A stretch of DNA of 44,696 nt from an uncultured Eubacteriales bacterium (GTDB lineage: Bacteria; Bacillota; Clostridia; Christensenellales; Aristaeellaceae), in contig CADANQ010000012.1 in assembly GCA_902789365.1 (NCBI GenBank), positions 1 to 44,696 of the forward strand. The letters run 5' to 3'. Positions 23,924 to 33,266 of the stretch are shown here, piece by piece. Numbering within the stretch: position 1 is the first letter of the stretch; every line of letters starts with the position of its first letter. The position numbers and the translations under genes were made by a program. Under the pieces are notes generated by a model that did no database searches, was not told the origin of the DNA, and worked only from the letters and a program-made list of their open reading frames with translations.

Positions 23924-25276
23924 ATGAAGCTGATCTACAATGTTTCGGACAGGGTGCCATTGAAGAAAAACCTGATCTTCGCCGTGCAGCAGCTGCTCGC
24001 CATCATCGCGGCCACCATCCTGGTGCCGACCCTGGTGAACAACGGCGCCGGCGAGAAGATCCTTGACCAGGCTTCGGCGCTCTTCGGAGCGGGCGCGGCC
24101 ACGCTGTTCTATCACCTGGTCACCCGCCGCCGCAGCCCGGTTTTCCTTGGAAGCTCCTTTGCCTTTATCGCCCCGCTGACCAATGCTGTGGTTTTCGGTT
24201 ATCTGGGAATCTTCCTTGGGGCGGTGTTCGCCGGACTGGTCTATGTGATTGTCGCCGTCGTGATCAAATTATCCGGGACCAGATGGATCAACAACCTCCT
24301 TCCCCCGGTGGTCATCGGCCCGACCGTCGCCCTGATCGGTCTGAGCCTGTGCGGCTCTGCCGTCGGCAACATGTCCTCGGACCTGAACGGGAATTATAAC
24401 CTGATCGCCATCCTTTGCGCCATCATTACCTTCGCCGCCTGTGTGTACGCTTCGCTGAAGGGCGCGCGGACGCTGTCCATGATTCCCTTCATCGTAGGCA
24501 TCGCGGTCGGATACGCCGTCGCGTCGCTGTTTACCCTGATCGGCAGCCTGACAGGTGTGGAATACCTGAAAATCGTTGATTACAGCGCTTTTACGAAGAA
24601 TTTCAGCCCCCTGACGCTTGCCAGCTTTTTTGATATTCCCGACTTTACCTTCCTGGGAATCGTGAAGGAAGGGACCTCGCGGCTTACCCTGGCGAATGTG
24701 GGCCAGATCGCGGTCCTCTTTGCGCCGGTGGCTTTCGTGACCCTGGCGGAGCATATCGCCGATCATAAGAACCTGTCTTCCATCATCGAAAAGGACCTGA
24801 TCACCGACCCCGGCCTGGACAAGACCCTGATCGGCGACGGCGTGGGAACCATGATCGGTTCCTTCTTCGGGGGCTGCCCCAACACCACCTACGGCGAGAG
24901 TATCGGATGCGTCGCCATCTCCGGCAACGCTTCGGTATCCACTATCGGCATCACCAGCATTTTTGCCATGGTGCTCGCCTTCTTCAGTCCCTTTGTGGCT
25001 CTGGTCAACACCATTCCCACCTGCGTTGTGGGCGGCATCTGCATCGCCCTGTACGGATTTATCGCCGTCAGCGGACTTAAAATGCTCAAGGACGTGGACC
25101 TGGGCAGGAACAGCAACCTGTTTGTCGTCGCGGCCATTCTGGTTGTCGGTATCGGCGGCCTGACGCTGGACTTCGGAAAGCTCACCCTGTCGCCGATTGC
25201 CACAGCCCTGATTCTCGGCGTAATTGTGAATCTTCACGTGCACCGCGGCAAAAAGGGCGACAGAAAAGTGATCTGA
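23924..25276 (+). CDS. uraA: NCS2 family nucleobase permease, probably uracil
   Basis: A 450-residue inner-membrane symporter of the nucleobase/cation type with about 14 spans. Signature parts are KKNLIFAVQQLLAIIAATIL at the start, FLGSSFAFIAPL (span 3), AEHIADHKNLSS with the substrate-binding Glu and conserved His, and GCPNTTYGESIG, all typical of the UraA/PyrP branch and not the xanthine branch. It probably imports uracil with protons. The start is ATG 23924, with GGAAGGAG 8 nt upstream; in-frame ATGs at 23885 and 23906 are less well placed. It stands alone behind its own promoter. Confidence 0.9.
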   Translation: MKLIYNVSDRVPLKKNLIFAVQQLLAIIAATILVPTLVNNGAGEKILDQASALFGAGAATLFYHLVTRRRSPVFLGSSFAFIAPLTNAVVFGYLGIFLGAVFAGLVYVIVAVVIKLSGTRWINNLLPPVVIGPTVALIGLSLCGSAVGNMSSDLNGNYNLIAILCAIITFAACVYASLKGARTLSMIPFIVGIAVGYAVASLFTLIGSLTGVEYLKIVDYSAFTKNFSPLTLASFFDIPDFTFLGIVKEGTSRLTLANVGQIAVLFAPVAFVTLAEHIADHKNLSSIIEKDLITDPGLDKTLIGDGVGTMIGSFFGGCPNTTYGESIGCVAISGNASVSTIGITSIFAMVLAFFSPFVALVNTIPTCVVGGICIALYGFIAVSGLKMLKDVDLGRNSNLFVVAAILVVGIGGLTLDFGKLTLSPIATALILGVIVNLHVHRGKKGDRKVI

Positions 25277-25300
25277 CCTGAAATAAGTCCCGATTGGGCA

Positions 25301-25328
25301 TTGACAAAACGGCCGGATGTGTTATGAT
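25301..25328 (+). promoter_or_regulatory. sigma-A promoter of metK
   Basis: A consensus TTGACA (25301-25306) and TATGAT (25323-25328) are 16 nt apart. The start point would be just before the SAM riboswitch. Confidence 0.78.
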
Positions 25329-25343
25329 AGCTGCAACTGAATA

Positions 25344-25445
25344 CCTTATCAAGAGTGGCGGAGGGACTGGCCCTGTGATGCCCGGCAACCGGCTGAAAAG
25401 CTTGGTGCCAAATCCAGCAGCACATGTATGTGCTGGCAGATAAGG
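25344..25445 (+). ncRNA. SAM-I (S-box) riboswitch
   Basis: The conserved S-box blocks occur in order: CTTATCAAGAG closing helix P1, GGCGGAGGGA, CTGGCCC then GATGCCCGGCAACC, AAGCTTGGTGCCAA and a variable helix before GGCAGATAAGG, which pairs back to CTTATC. This element senses S-adenosylmethionine. Bound SAM stabilises P1 and lets the downstream terminator at 25463-25495 form, so metK is switched off when its product is plentiful. It ends 113 nt before the metK start. Confidence 0.97.
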
Positions 25446-25462
25446 CGCGAATGAATCATTTT

Positions 25463-25495
25463 CCCGCTTGATCTGTAAAGGTCAGGCGGGTTTTT
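25463..25495 (+). terminator. riboswitch-controlled terminator
   Basis: CCCGCTTGA (25463-25471) pairs with TCAGGCGGG (25482-25490) with one G-U pair, followed by five T residues. It is the expression platform of the SAM-I riboswitch. Confidence 0.92.
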
Positions 25496-25558
25496 CAGGT
25501 TCGATCCTGCGGCGCGCCGGGGTATGCAGTATTATCTGATTAACAAGGAGAAGCGAAA

Positions 25559-26740
<1,182 letters not shown>

Positions 26741-26801
26741 GAAATATGTAAAAAGTTACGGAAATATTTCAAAAACGGGTGCAAATATTACGAAAGTGTG
26801 A

Positions 26802-26807
26802 TATAAT
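26802..26807 (+). promoter_or_regulatory. extended -10 promoter inside the metK terminator region
   Basis: TGATATAAT (TG at 26799-26800, TATAAT at 26802-26807) is a perfect extended -10 with no good -35. Its last three bases are the first three of the 14-bp inverted repeat that forms the metK terminator. Transcripts started here, near 26814, would lack half of the stem. Confidence 0.65.
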
Positions 26808-26842
26808 CGCCATGTGCAGTGCACATGGCGATTCATTTTTTT
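26805..26842 (+). terminator. terminator of metK (14-bp perfect stem)
   Basis: AATCGCCATGTGCA (26805-26818) and its exact complement (26820-26833) surround one G; CA and seven T residues follow. In RNA the innermost pairs open to form the loop. It lies 65 nt after the metK stop. Confidence 0.85.
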
Positions 26843-26870
26843 ATATAAGGATAAACGGGAGACACACATT

Positions 26871-27446
26871 ATGATTATCAAGGAACAGGCTGCGTCCGGA
26901 AGACAGGACTGGGAACTGCCCTTTCACCCGCGCCTGAAGGCGGGGGAAAAGAGCGCGATCCGCTGGGCCGCGGTGGAGGATTACGACCGTGTGCTTGATA
27001 TGGATTGCTCCGGCGGAGCGCTGCTCATATCGCTGAAGGACAGCCTGCGCATCCGCGCCTGCGGCATGACCAGGGAGAGGGGTGAAGCCGATGAAATCAT
27101 GGAAATCATCGATGATTCGGATATCATCATGGCGTCGCCCAGGGATATTCCCTTCCGTACGGGCTCCTTTGACGAGGTCTTTGTCACCAGGAACGTGGGC
27201 GAAAACATGAGCGAGCAGGGGGTCTCCGAGGCGGCCAGGGTTTTACGGCCCGGCGGCCAGCTGATCATATCCTGCGGCCTTTTTCCGCGTCTTGCCGCTT
27301 TTTTGCGCGGCGACGCCGGGCAGGAACCCGACAGGCATACCCTGATGAGGCGTCTGCAGGAGCATGATTTCAAGCACATCTCTTTCAGGCGAAGCGGCCT
27401 GAGGGGCGTAATTACGGCGTGGAAAAAGGAAATCATCGAAAACTGA
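26871..27446 (+). CDS. class I SAM-dependent methyltransferase-like protein
   Basis: A 191-residue protein of the methyltransferase type 11 fold. Motif I reads VLDMDCSGGALL where the family usually has DxGxGxG, so SAM binding may be altered. Later parts are typical: SPRDIPFRTGSFDEVFVTR (motifs II/III) and AARVLRPGGQLIISCG (motif after strand 5). The substrate is unknown. The start is ATG 26871, with GGGAG upstream. It has its own extended -10 promoter overlapping the metK terminator and ends before a strong terminator at 27479-27507. It sits where pyrH would often lie, before frr. Confidence 0.78.
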   Translation: MIIKEQAASGRQDWELPFHPRLKAGEKSAIRWAAVEDYDRVLDMDCSGGALLISLKDSLRIRACGMTRERGEADEIMEIIDDSDIIMASPRDIPFRTGSFDEVFVTRNVGENMSEQGVSEAARVLRPGGQLIISCGLFPRLAAFLRGDAGQEPDRHTLMRRLQEHDFKHISFRRSGLRGVITAWKKEIIEN

Positions 27447-27478
27447 CGACTTTTTGCTTTCACAGCAAGGCTTACCCG

Positions 27479-27507
27479 GCGGTCCGGCGCGGACCGCTGT
27501 TTTTTTT
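27479..27507 (+). terminator. intrinsic terminator after the methyltransferase-like gene
   Basis: GCGGTCCG (27479-27486) pairs with CGGACCGC (27490-27497) around GCG, and eight T residues follow at 27500-27507. Confidence 0.9.
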
Positions 27508-27536
27508 CCGTCGCGCGGCGTGCTTCAATAATTTAC

Positions 27537-27565
27537 TTGCCTTAAGAAAGAAAAAAAGGTACAAT
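27537..27565 (+). promoter_or_regulatory. promoter of the frr-polC cluster
   Basis: TTGCCT (27537-27542) and TACAAT (27560-27565) are 17 nt apart, with an A-rich spacer. The leader to the frr start is about 25 nt. Confidence 0.72.
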
Positions 27566-27595
27566 AAAGAAAATTTGATTCTGGAGGGCTGAGCC

Positions 27596-28153
27596 ATGTA
27601 TAAAGCTGTAATCGAAGAAGCCAAACAGAAAATGCAGAAGACCTGTGACTTTTATCAGAAGGATATGCTTTCCCTTCGGGCCGGCAGGGCCAATCCCCAG
27701 ATCCTGGACAAGATTATGGTGGATTATTACGGCACCCAGACCCCGCTGAAGCAGATGGGCAATATTTCGGCGCCCGAACCCCGGCTTTTGACCATCAACC
27801 TGTGGGACACCAAGGCGATCCCGCTGGTGGAAAAGGCGATTCTGAAAAGCGACCTGGGCCTGAATCCCTCCAACGACGGCAAGGTCATCCGCCTTGTGGT
27901 TCCCGAACTGAACGAAGAGCGCCGCAGGGATCTGACCAAGCTGGTCCGCAAGGGCGCTGAGGAGGCAAAGGTGGCCGTCCGTTCCATCCGCAGGGACGCG
28001 ATGGAGCAGATCAAGAAGCTCAAAAAGGACAGCCAGATTACCGAGGACGATCAGCGTAAGGCTGAAGACGAACTGCAGAAGGTGACCGACGCCAAGATCA
28101 AGGACGTGGACCGCATCGCTGCCGACAAGGAAAAGGAGATTATGGAGGTTTGA
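27596..28153 (+). CDS. frr: ribosome recycling factor
   Basis: A 185-residue cytosolic factor that with EF-G splits post-termination ribosomes. The family block LSLRAGRANPQILDKIMVDYYG is intact, as are VVPELNEERRRDLTKLVRKG and the helical end. Length is exactly typical. GGAGGG precedes the ATG. It opens a long same-strand cluster ending with polC. In most Firmicutes rpsB-tsf-pyrH precede frr; here they are absent and frr has its own promoter. Confidence 0.98.
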   Translation: MYKAVIEEAKQKMQKTCDFYQKDMLSLRAGRANPQILDKIMVDYYGTQTPLKQMGNISAPEPRLLTINLWDTKAIPLVEKAILKSDLGLNPSNDGKVIRLVVPELNEERRRDLTKLVRKGAEEAKVAVRSIRRDAMEQIKKLKKDSQITEDDQRKAEDELQKVTDAKIKDVDRIAADKEKEIMEV

Positions 28154-28395
28154 TCCTTTCATCTTTTCTCGGACTTCCCCTGGATGAGGCGCTTTCCCTG
28201 GCCCGCGCCGAGGGCCTGAAGGTGGACCGGGTGGTAATGACCGGGGCCAGGGGCAGCGCCAGGCGGGCGGCGGAAAGCGAAGGCGGCTTCGAGGAGCGCG
28301 TGGTCTCCTGCGGGGAAGATTATCTCGTCGCGGCGCGCTTTCGCACATCCTTTCCGGCGGAAAAAACAGGGGAGGAAAATGTCAGCAATGGGTGA
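28150..28395 (+). CDS. small PASTA-like protein between frr and uppS
   Basis: An 81-residue reading frame filling the frr-uppS gap. It overlaps frr by 4 nt (TTGA, giving a TTG start) and uppS by 17 nt. LGLPLDEALSLARAEGLKV has the pattern of the first helix of PASTA domains (G-x-x-x-x-E/D-A-x-x-x-L-x-x-x-G-L), and about 40 residues follow that could form its strands (VVMTGARG, ERVVSCGEDYLVAARF). There is no signal peptide. The start is unusual because GGAGG is only 1 nt from the TTG; re-initiation from frr may be used. Coding potential is supported mainly by its fit between genes. Confidence 0.6.
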   Translation: MILSSFLGLPLDEALSLARAEGLKVDRVVMTGARGSARRAAESEGGFEERVVSCGEDYLVAARFRTSFPAEKTGEENVSNG

Positions 28396-29095
28396 AACCC
28401 TTCTGCCTCGGCATGTGGCTATTATCATGGACGGCAATCGCCGCTGGGCCCGCAGGCACCGTCTGAAGGCGGCCCTGGGCCACCGCAGGGGCGTGGAAAC
28501 GCTCAGGAACATCATCAGGGAAAGCAGCGATCTGAAGATTCGCGCCCTTTCCCTGTACGCGTTTTCCACTGAAAACTGGAAAAGGGATCCTTCCGAGGTC
28601 CAGGCGCTGATGGATCTCCTTTTGGAGTTTTTCTCCAGCGAGATCGACGAACTGGACGAAAAAAACGTATGCATCCGTATTCTCGGCGTCAAGGACGCTC
28701 TGCCCCCCGCCCAGCGGGAGGCTCTTTTCCGCGCGGAGGAGCGGACGAAGGACAATACGGGGCTTTGCCTGAATATCGCCATCAATTACGGCGGCAGGGA
28801 CGAGATTGTCCGCGCGTCCCGACAGATCGGAAGGAAGATTGCGAAAGGGGAACTGTCCCCGGATGATATCACGGAGGATGTCGTTTCCGCAAATCTTGAC
28901 ACCCATGACCTGCCCGATGTGGATCTCCTGATCCGCACCAGCGGCGAGATGAGGCTGAGCAATTTCCTGCTTTATCAGTGCGCTTACGCGGAATTTGTTT
29001 TTACGGACGTTCTTTGGCCGGATTTCGATCTGGCGGCGTATCACGCGGCCCTGAATGAATACGGCAAACGGCAGCGCCGGTTTGGAGGAGGCTGA
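28379..29095 (+). CDS. uppS: undecaprenyl diphosphate synthase (UPP synthase)
   Basis: A 238-residue cis-prenyltransferase that extends farnesyl diphosphate with isopentenyl diphosphate to the C55 lipid carrier used for peptidoglycan and surface glycan synthesis. HVAIIMDGNRRWA contains the catalytic Asp (D18), and LSLYAFSTENWKR and DLLIRTSGEMRLSNFLLYQ complete the signature. GGAGG lies 5 nt before ATG 28379. The same cluster encodes dxr and ispG, which supply its substrate. Confidence 0.97.
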   Translation: MSAMGETLLPRHVAIIMDGNRRWARRHRLKAALGHRRGVETLRNIIRESSDLKIRALSLYAFSTENWKRDPSEVQALMDLLLEFFSSEIDELDEKNVCIRILGVKDALPPAQREALFRAEERTKDNTGLCLNIAINYGGRDEIVRASRQIGRKIAKGELSPDDITEDVVSANLDTHDLPDVDLLIRTSGEMRLSNFLLYQCAYAEFVFTDVLWPDFDLAAYHAALNEYGKRQRRFGGG

Positions 29096-29100
29096 GGCGT

Positions 29101-29904
29101 ATGGTAAAAAGAATCATAACCGGCGTTGTGCTTATCGGCATCCTGGTGACGGCCCTGACGCTGTGGGGATGGTTTTTTGCCGTCCCTTTCATGGCGCTTC
29201 TGGGAATGGCGCTTTATGAAGTGTTCCGCGCGCTCGCAAACACCGGGGCCCGTCTGGTCACCTGGCCGGTATACCTTTTTTACGCGCTGAGCATTCCGCT
29301 GCTCACGACGGGGATCGGCGGCGGCGGCGTGCTCCTGGCCCTGGCATTCGGGGCCTGCCTGTTCGTGACCATCCATGTGCTTTTCAGCAGGGAGCCTTCC
29401 CTTGAGAACATCCTGTATTCCATTCTGCCGCTGTTCATCGTGCTTCTGCCCGGCATGTGCACCCTGGGCCTTCTGCGCGGAGACGACCGGCTTACTCAGC
29501 TGATGCTGATGATTATGGCCTTTGCCGTTCCGCTTGCCGGGGATACTCTGGCCTATTTCATCGGCGTCCTTTGGGGCAGGCATAAGCTGTGCGAAAAAGT
29601 TTCTCCCCATAAAACGGTGGAAGGCGCCGTGGCGGGTCTTTTCGGATCCATCCTTGCGGGCGCCGTGGTGATGGCCTTCTTCCTTCATCGGTGCGCTGTG
29701 CCCTGGTGGCATTACCTGCTGCTGGGGCTCATCGGCGGGGTTGCCGGCCAGGCGGGCGATTTGTTCGCCTCCATTGTCAAGCGCACCTGCGACGTGAAGG
29801 ATTACGGCACCATTTTCCCCGGACACGGCGGAATCATGGACCGTCTGGACAGCGTTTACTGGGCGGCGGTGGTCATGTACTGCTATATGACGATCTTCAT
29901 TTGA
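29101..29904 (+). CDS. cdsA: phosphatidate cytidylyltransferase
   Basis: A 267-residue inner-membrane enzyme with about eight spans that makes CDP-diacylglycerol from phosphatidate and CTP, the branch point for membrane phospholipids. The signature at the C-terminus is intact: DLFASIVKRTCDVKDYGTIF then PGHGGIMDRLDS, with the metal-binding Asp residues. Spacing after uppS is 5 nt. The order uppS-cdsA-dxr-rseP is common to most bacteria. Confidence 0.96.
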   Translation: MVKRIITGVVLIGILVTALTLWGWFFAVPFMALLGMALYEVFRALANTGARLVTWPVYLFYALSIPLLTTGIGGGGVLLALAFGACLFVTIHVLFSREPSLENILYSILPLFIVLLPGMCTLGLLRGDDRLTQLMLMIMAFAVPLAGDTLAYFIGVLWGRHKLCEKVSPHKTVEGAVAGLFGSILAGAVVMAFFLHRCAVPWWHYLLLGLIGGVAGQAGDLFASIVKRTCDVKDYGTIFPGHGGIMDRLDSVYWAAVVMYCYMTIFI

Positions 29905-29953
29905 ACTTGATTAATTTCCTCCGACGACCTGAAAGGATCATTCTGCTTTCTCT

Positions 29954-31105
29954 ATGGAAAATATATCCCTGCTCGGCTGCACCGGTTCCATTGGCACCCA
30001 GGCGCTTGAGGTGGCGGCGCTGCATTCGGACCGATTCCGGATCACCGCGCTGACAGCACACAGCAACGCCGAAAAGCTGTTTGAACAGGTGCGGCTTTTC
30101 AAGCCCTTATTCGCGGCCCTGACGGGCGGCGAATGCGAGATTCCCGCGGATCTGAAGAACGCGTGCGCCTGGTCCTTCGGGCCGGACGCCTTAAGGGAAG
30201 CCGCTGCGCTGCCTGAAAGCGACGCGGTGCTTGACGCCGTGGTCGGCATGGCCGGTCTGGAGGCGGTTCTTACCGCCGGAAAAGCCGGGAAACGGGTTCT
30301 GCTTGCCAACAAGGAGGCCCTGGTGGCGGGCGGCGAAATGGTGACGTCGGTTTTCGGACCGCTGAAGGACCACCGCCTTCTGCCGGTGGACAGCGAGCAC
30401 AGCGCCATCTGGCAGTGCCTGGAGGCGGCGGGGGACAATTTGCCCGAGGAAATCCTTCTGACCGCCAGCGGCGGTCCCTTCCGCACCTGGGAGGCGGACA
30501 GGATCAGGAATGCCTCGGTAACCGAAGCCCTGGGGCATCCCAACTGGCACATGGGCGCAAAGATCACCGTGGACAGCGCCACCATGTTCAACAAGGGCCT
30601 GGAGATCATCGAGGCGCGGTGGCTGTTCGATATGCCGGAGGACAGAATACGGGTGGTGGTCCATCCCGAATCCATCGTTCATTCGGCGGTGCGCTTCCGC
30701 GACGGCGCGGTTCTGGCCCAGATGGGGGTGCCGGACATGCGCCTGCCCATCCTGTATGCCATGGCCTGGCCCGACAGGCTCGCCACCGGGGCAGAGGAGC
30801 TGGATCTCTTCCGGGTGGGAAAGCTGACCTTCGAGGAACCGGACGAAAGGAAATTCCCCGCGATGGCCCTGGCCCGCGCCGCCCTGAGGGAAGGCGGCGG
30901 TGCCCCCTGCGTGATGAACGCGGCCAACGAGGAAGCCGTCTATGCCTTCCTCGGGGGAAGGATCTCCTTCGGGAGCATTTATGATATCGTAAGATACGTG
31001 ACGGAGACCCTGCGCGCCGGGAAGCTTCATTGCTTTGAGGACGTCAGGGAATGCGACCTTCGGGCCAGGATCCTGGCCCGGGAAAGGATCAAAGCAATTC
31101 AATGA
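29954..31105 (+). CDS. dxr: 1-deoxy-D-xylulose 5-phosphate reductoisomerase
   Basis: A 383-residue enzyme, second step of the MEP isoprenoid route, converting DXP to MEP with NADPH. The nucleotide-binding GCTGSIGTQ is at 8-16; the catalytic region includes LANKEALV, PVDSEHSAIWQCL with the metal-binding Glu, TASGGPFR, and NWHMGAKITVDSATMFNKGL. Length is typical. It overlaps the start of rseP by 4 nt (ATGA). Confidence 0.98.
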   Translation: MENISLLGCTGSIGTQALEVAALHSDRFRITALTAHSNAEKLFEQVRLFKPLFAALTGGECEIPADLKNACAWSFGPDALREAAALPESDAVLDAVVGMAGLEAVLTAGKAGKRVLLANKEALVAGGEMVTSVFGPLKDHRLLPVDSEHSAIWQCLEAAGDNLPEEILLTASGGPFRTWEADRIRNASVTEALGHPNWHMGAKITVDSATMFNKGLEIIEARWLFDMPEDRIRVVVHPESIVHSAVRFRDGAVLAQMGVPDMRLPILYAMAWPDRLATGAEELDLFRVGKLTFEEPDERKFPAMALARAALREGGGAPCVMNAANEEAVYAFLGGRISFGSIYDIVRYVTETLRAGKLHCFEDVRECDLRARILARERIKAIQ

Positions 31106-32199
31106 TCACTGTTCTTTATGTGCTTGCGGCCATCCTGATGCTGGGCTTCATGATTATGATTCATGAATGCGGGCATTTTTGGGCCGCAAGGCTGACCGGC
31201 ATTCCTGTCAGGGAATTTGCCCTGGGCTTCGGACCCAAGCTGATTGAGAAGAAAAGCAAAAAACACGACACCGTGTTTATGCTCCGCCTGATTCCCGCGG
31301 GAGGATACTGCGCCTTTTACGGCGAGGACGACCCGGATCAGGCCGGGAGCGCCGACCCGAAGATTTTCAATAACGCCAAAGCCTGGAAACGCTTTGTTAC
31401 CATCCTGATGGGTCCGGTGATGAATTTCGTCCTGGCGCTCATCGTCGCCTTTGGGTTATATCTTGTTTCCGGCGAAATTACCGGCGCGGTTTACGGAAAC
31501 TGTACTCTGGTCACCGTTGAAAAGGGCGGCCCCGCCGACGTCGGCGGGCTGAAGGCCGGCGACGTGGTGACAAAGGTCAACGGCGAGGATGCTTCCGGCC
31601 TGGACGAAACGGGCAAAGGCGCCAGGCTGAGTTCCATGATATCCGCCTATACGGAAGGGGACGCTCCCCTTGTGTTCACGGTGACGCGTTCCGGGGAGGA
31701 GGCTGCAGCCGAGGTCACGCCCCGCTACAACGAGGCCGAGGGTAGGATGATGATCGGCGTCACGCTGACGCTGCAGGCGGATTACGTCTATACGCCGGTT
31801 ACCGTCTTCAGGGCCGGAAAGCTGGCTTTTGATTACTGTGTCAAGGCCGGGGGGATGATCCTGGAGAGTCTGAGGAACCTGGTGACCAAGGGCGAGGGGA
31901 AGGAAGACGTGGGCGGAACGGTCCGCATCGTGCAGGAGATTACCGAACAGACCAGGGAATACGGTCTGGAGGCCTACGTCAGCCTGCTGATCCTGATCTC
32001 GGTTAACCTGGGCCTGGTGAACCTGCTGCCTATCCCGGGGCTGGACGGATGCCGTCTTCTTTTTCTGCTGGTGGAGCTGATTATCCGCCGCCCGATCAAC
32101 CGCAAGCTGGAATCCTATATCCATCTTGCGGGCTACGCGATCCTTCTGGGGCTTTTTGTGTTCCTGACATACAGGGATATTCTGCACCTGTTTGCTTAA
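31102..32199 (+). CDS. rseP: site-2 intramembrane metalloprotease
   Basis: A 365-residue RseP/RasP-type zinc protease with four spans. The zinc motif HECGH (H21-E22-H25) lies in span 1, a PDZ domain occupies about 115-180 (VEKGGPADVGGLKAGDVVTKVNGED), and the second active-site motif LLPIPGLDGCR is in span 3. The start is ATG 31102, overlapping the dxr stop; this gives the canonical short N-terminus. Such proteases cut the membrane segment of anti-sigma factors and leftover signal peptides. The anti-sigma candidate at 3426-4079 is a conceivable substrate. Confidence 0.95.
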   Translation: MITVLYVLAAILMLGFMIMIHECGHFWAARLTGIPVREFALGFGPKLIEKKSKKHDTVFMLRLIPAGGYCAFYGEDDPDQAGSADPKIFNNAKAWKRFVTILMGPVMNFVLALIVAFGLYLVSGEITGAVYGNCTLVTVEKGGPADVGGLKAGDVVTKVNGEDASGLDETGKGARLSSMISAYTEGDAPLVFTVTRSGEEAAAEVTPRYNEAEGRMMIGVTLTLQADYVYTPVTVFRAGKLAFDYCVKAGGMILESLRNLVTKGEGKEDVGGTVRIVQEITEQTREYGLEAYVSLLILISVNLGLVNLLPIPGLDGCRLLFLLVELIIRRPINRKLESYIHLAGYAILLGLFVFLTYRDILHLFA

Positions 32200-32213
32200 G
32201 GAGGGAATGAACG

Positions 32214-33266
32214 ATGGCATCCGCGATCCGTGTAAAGGCGGGGACGCTTGAAATCGGCGGCGGCGCTCCCGTTTCCGTTCAGAGCATGACCAACACCGAT
32301 TCCCGGGACCGGGAGGCGACCCTGAAGCAGATCCTGGATCTGGCGGCGTGCGGATGCGAGCTGGTCAGGGTGTCGGTTTTTGATGAAACCTGCGCCGAAA
32401 ACGTACGGTATTGGGCGGATCATTCTCCGGTGCCCCTGTCGGCGGATATCCATTTCGATCACCGCCTGGCCATCAGGAGCGTGGAGAACGGCATTCATTG
32501 CCTCAGGATCAATCCCGGGAACATCGGGTCGGCGGATAAGGTGCGTATGGTGGCGGACTGCCTGAAGGCCCACCGGATACCGGTCCGCATCGGCGTCAAT
32601 TCCGGTTCCCTTGAGAAGGAGATCCTGTCGAAGTACGGCCGCGTTACGGCGCGGGGATTGGTGGAGTCTGCCCTGGGGCACGCCGCGCTGCTGGAAAAAG
32701 AGGGCTTCAGGGACATCGTGCTGTCGATGAAGTCCTCCTCGGTCCCCATGACGGTGGAAGCCTATCGGCTGGCGGCGGAAAAATGCGATTATCCCCTGCA
32801 TGTCGGTGTGACCGAAGCGGGTCTTCCCGGCGCGGGAACGGTGAAATCCGCCATCGGCATCGGCGCCCTGCTTCTGGAGGGCATCGGGGACACCATCCGC
32901 GTGTCCCTCACCGGGGATCCCCGGGAGGAGGTCCGGGCCGCTTTGGACATTCTGCGGGCCCTGGAAATCCGCCGCGGGTTCCGCCTGGTGGCCTGCCCCA
33001 CCTGCGGAAGGACAAGACTGGATACGCCCGCCATTGCCAGGCGCGTGGAGGAAGCGTTCAGGGACGAAAAGAAGGATATTACCGTCGCGGTGATGGGCTG
33101 CGTCGTCAACGGCCCCGGCGAGGCCGGGGAAGCGCAGGTGGCCCTGTGCGGAGGCGACGGCTGCGGCGCCCTTTACATCGAGGGCAAATATGTCCGCAGG
33201 CTGACCGGCGACGTGGCCGGGGAATTTATCGAGGCTGTACGGAGCTATCTGGATGACATACGATGA
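32214..33266 (+). CDS. ispG: 4-hydroxy-3-methylbut-2-en-1-yl diphosphate synthase
   Basis: A 350-residue iron-sulfur enzyme of the MEP pathway, converting MEcPP to HMBPP. The barrel part begins VQSMTNTDSRDREATLKQI and contains INPGNIG. The three cluster-binding Cys are in CPTCGRTRLD (about 261 and 264) and GCVVNGPGEA (about 296). AAGGAGGG lies upstream of the ATG. It overlaps polC by 14 nt. Confidence 0.97.
   Translation: MASAIRVKAGTLEIGGGAPVSVQSMTNTDSRDREATLKQILDLAACGCELVRVSVFDETCAENVRYWADHSPVPLSADIHFDHRLAIRSVENGIHCLRINPGNIGSADKVRMVADCLKAHRIPVRIGVNSGSLEKEILSKYGRVTARGLVESALGHAALLEKEGFRDIVLSMKSSSVPMTVEAYRLAAEKCDYPLHVGVTEAGLPGAGTVKSAIGIGALLLEGIGDTIRVSLTGDPREEVRAALDILRALEIRRGFRLVACPTCGRTRLDTPAIARRVEEAFRDEKKDITVAVMGCVVNGPGEAGEAQVALCGGDGCGALYIEGKYVRRLTGDVAGEFIEAVRSYLDDIR

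Noticed and set aside
30541-30560. TGGCAC inside dxr as a second sigma-54 site
   Set aside because: It encodes the conserved NWHMGAK stretch of dxr and no proper -12 element follows.
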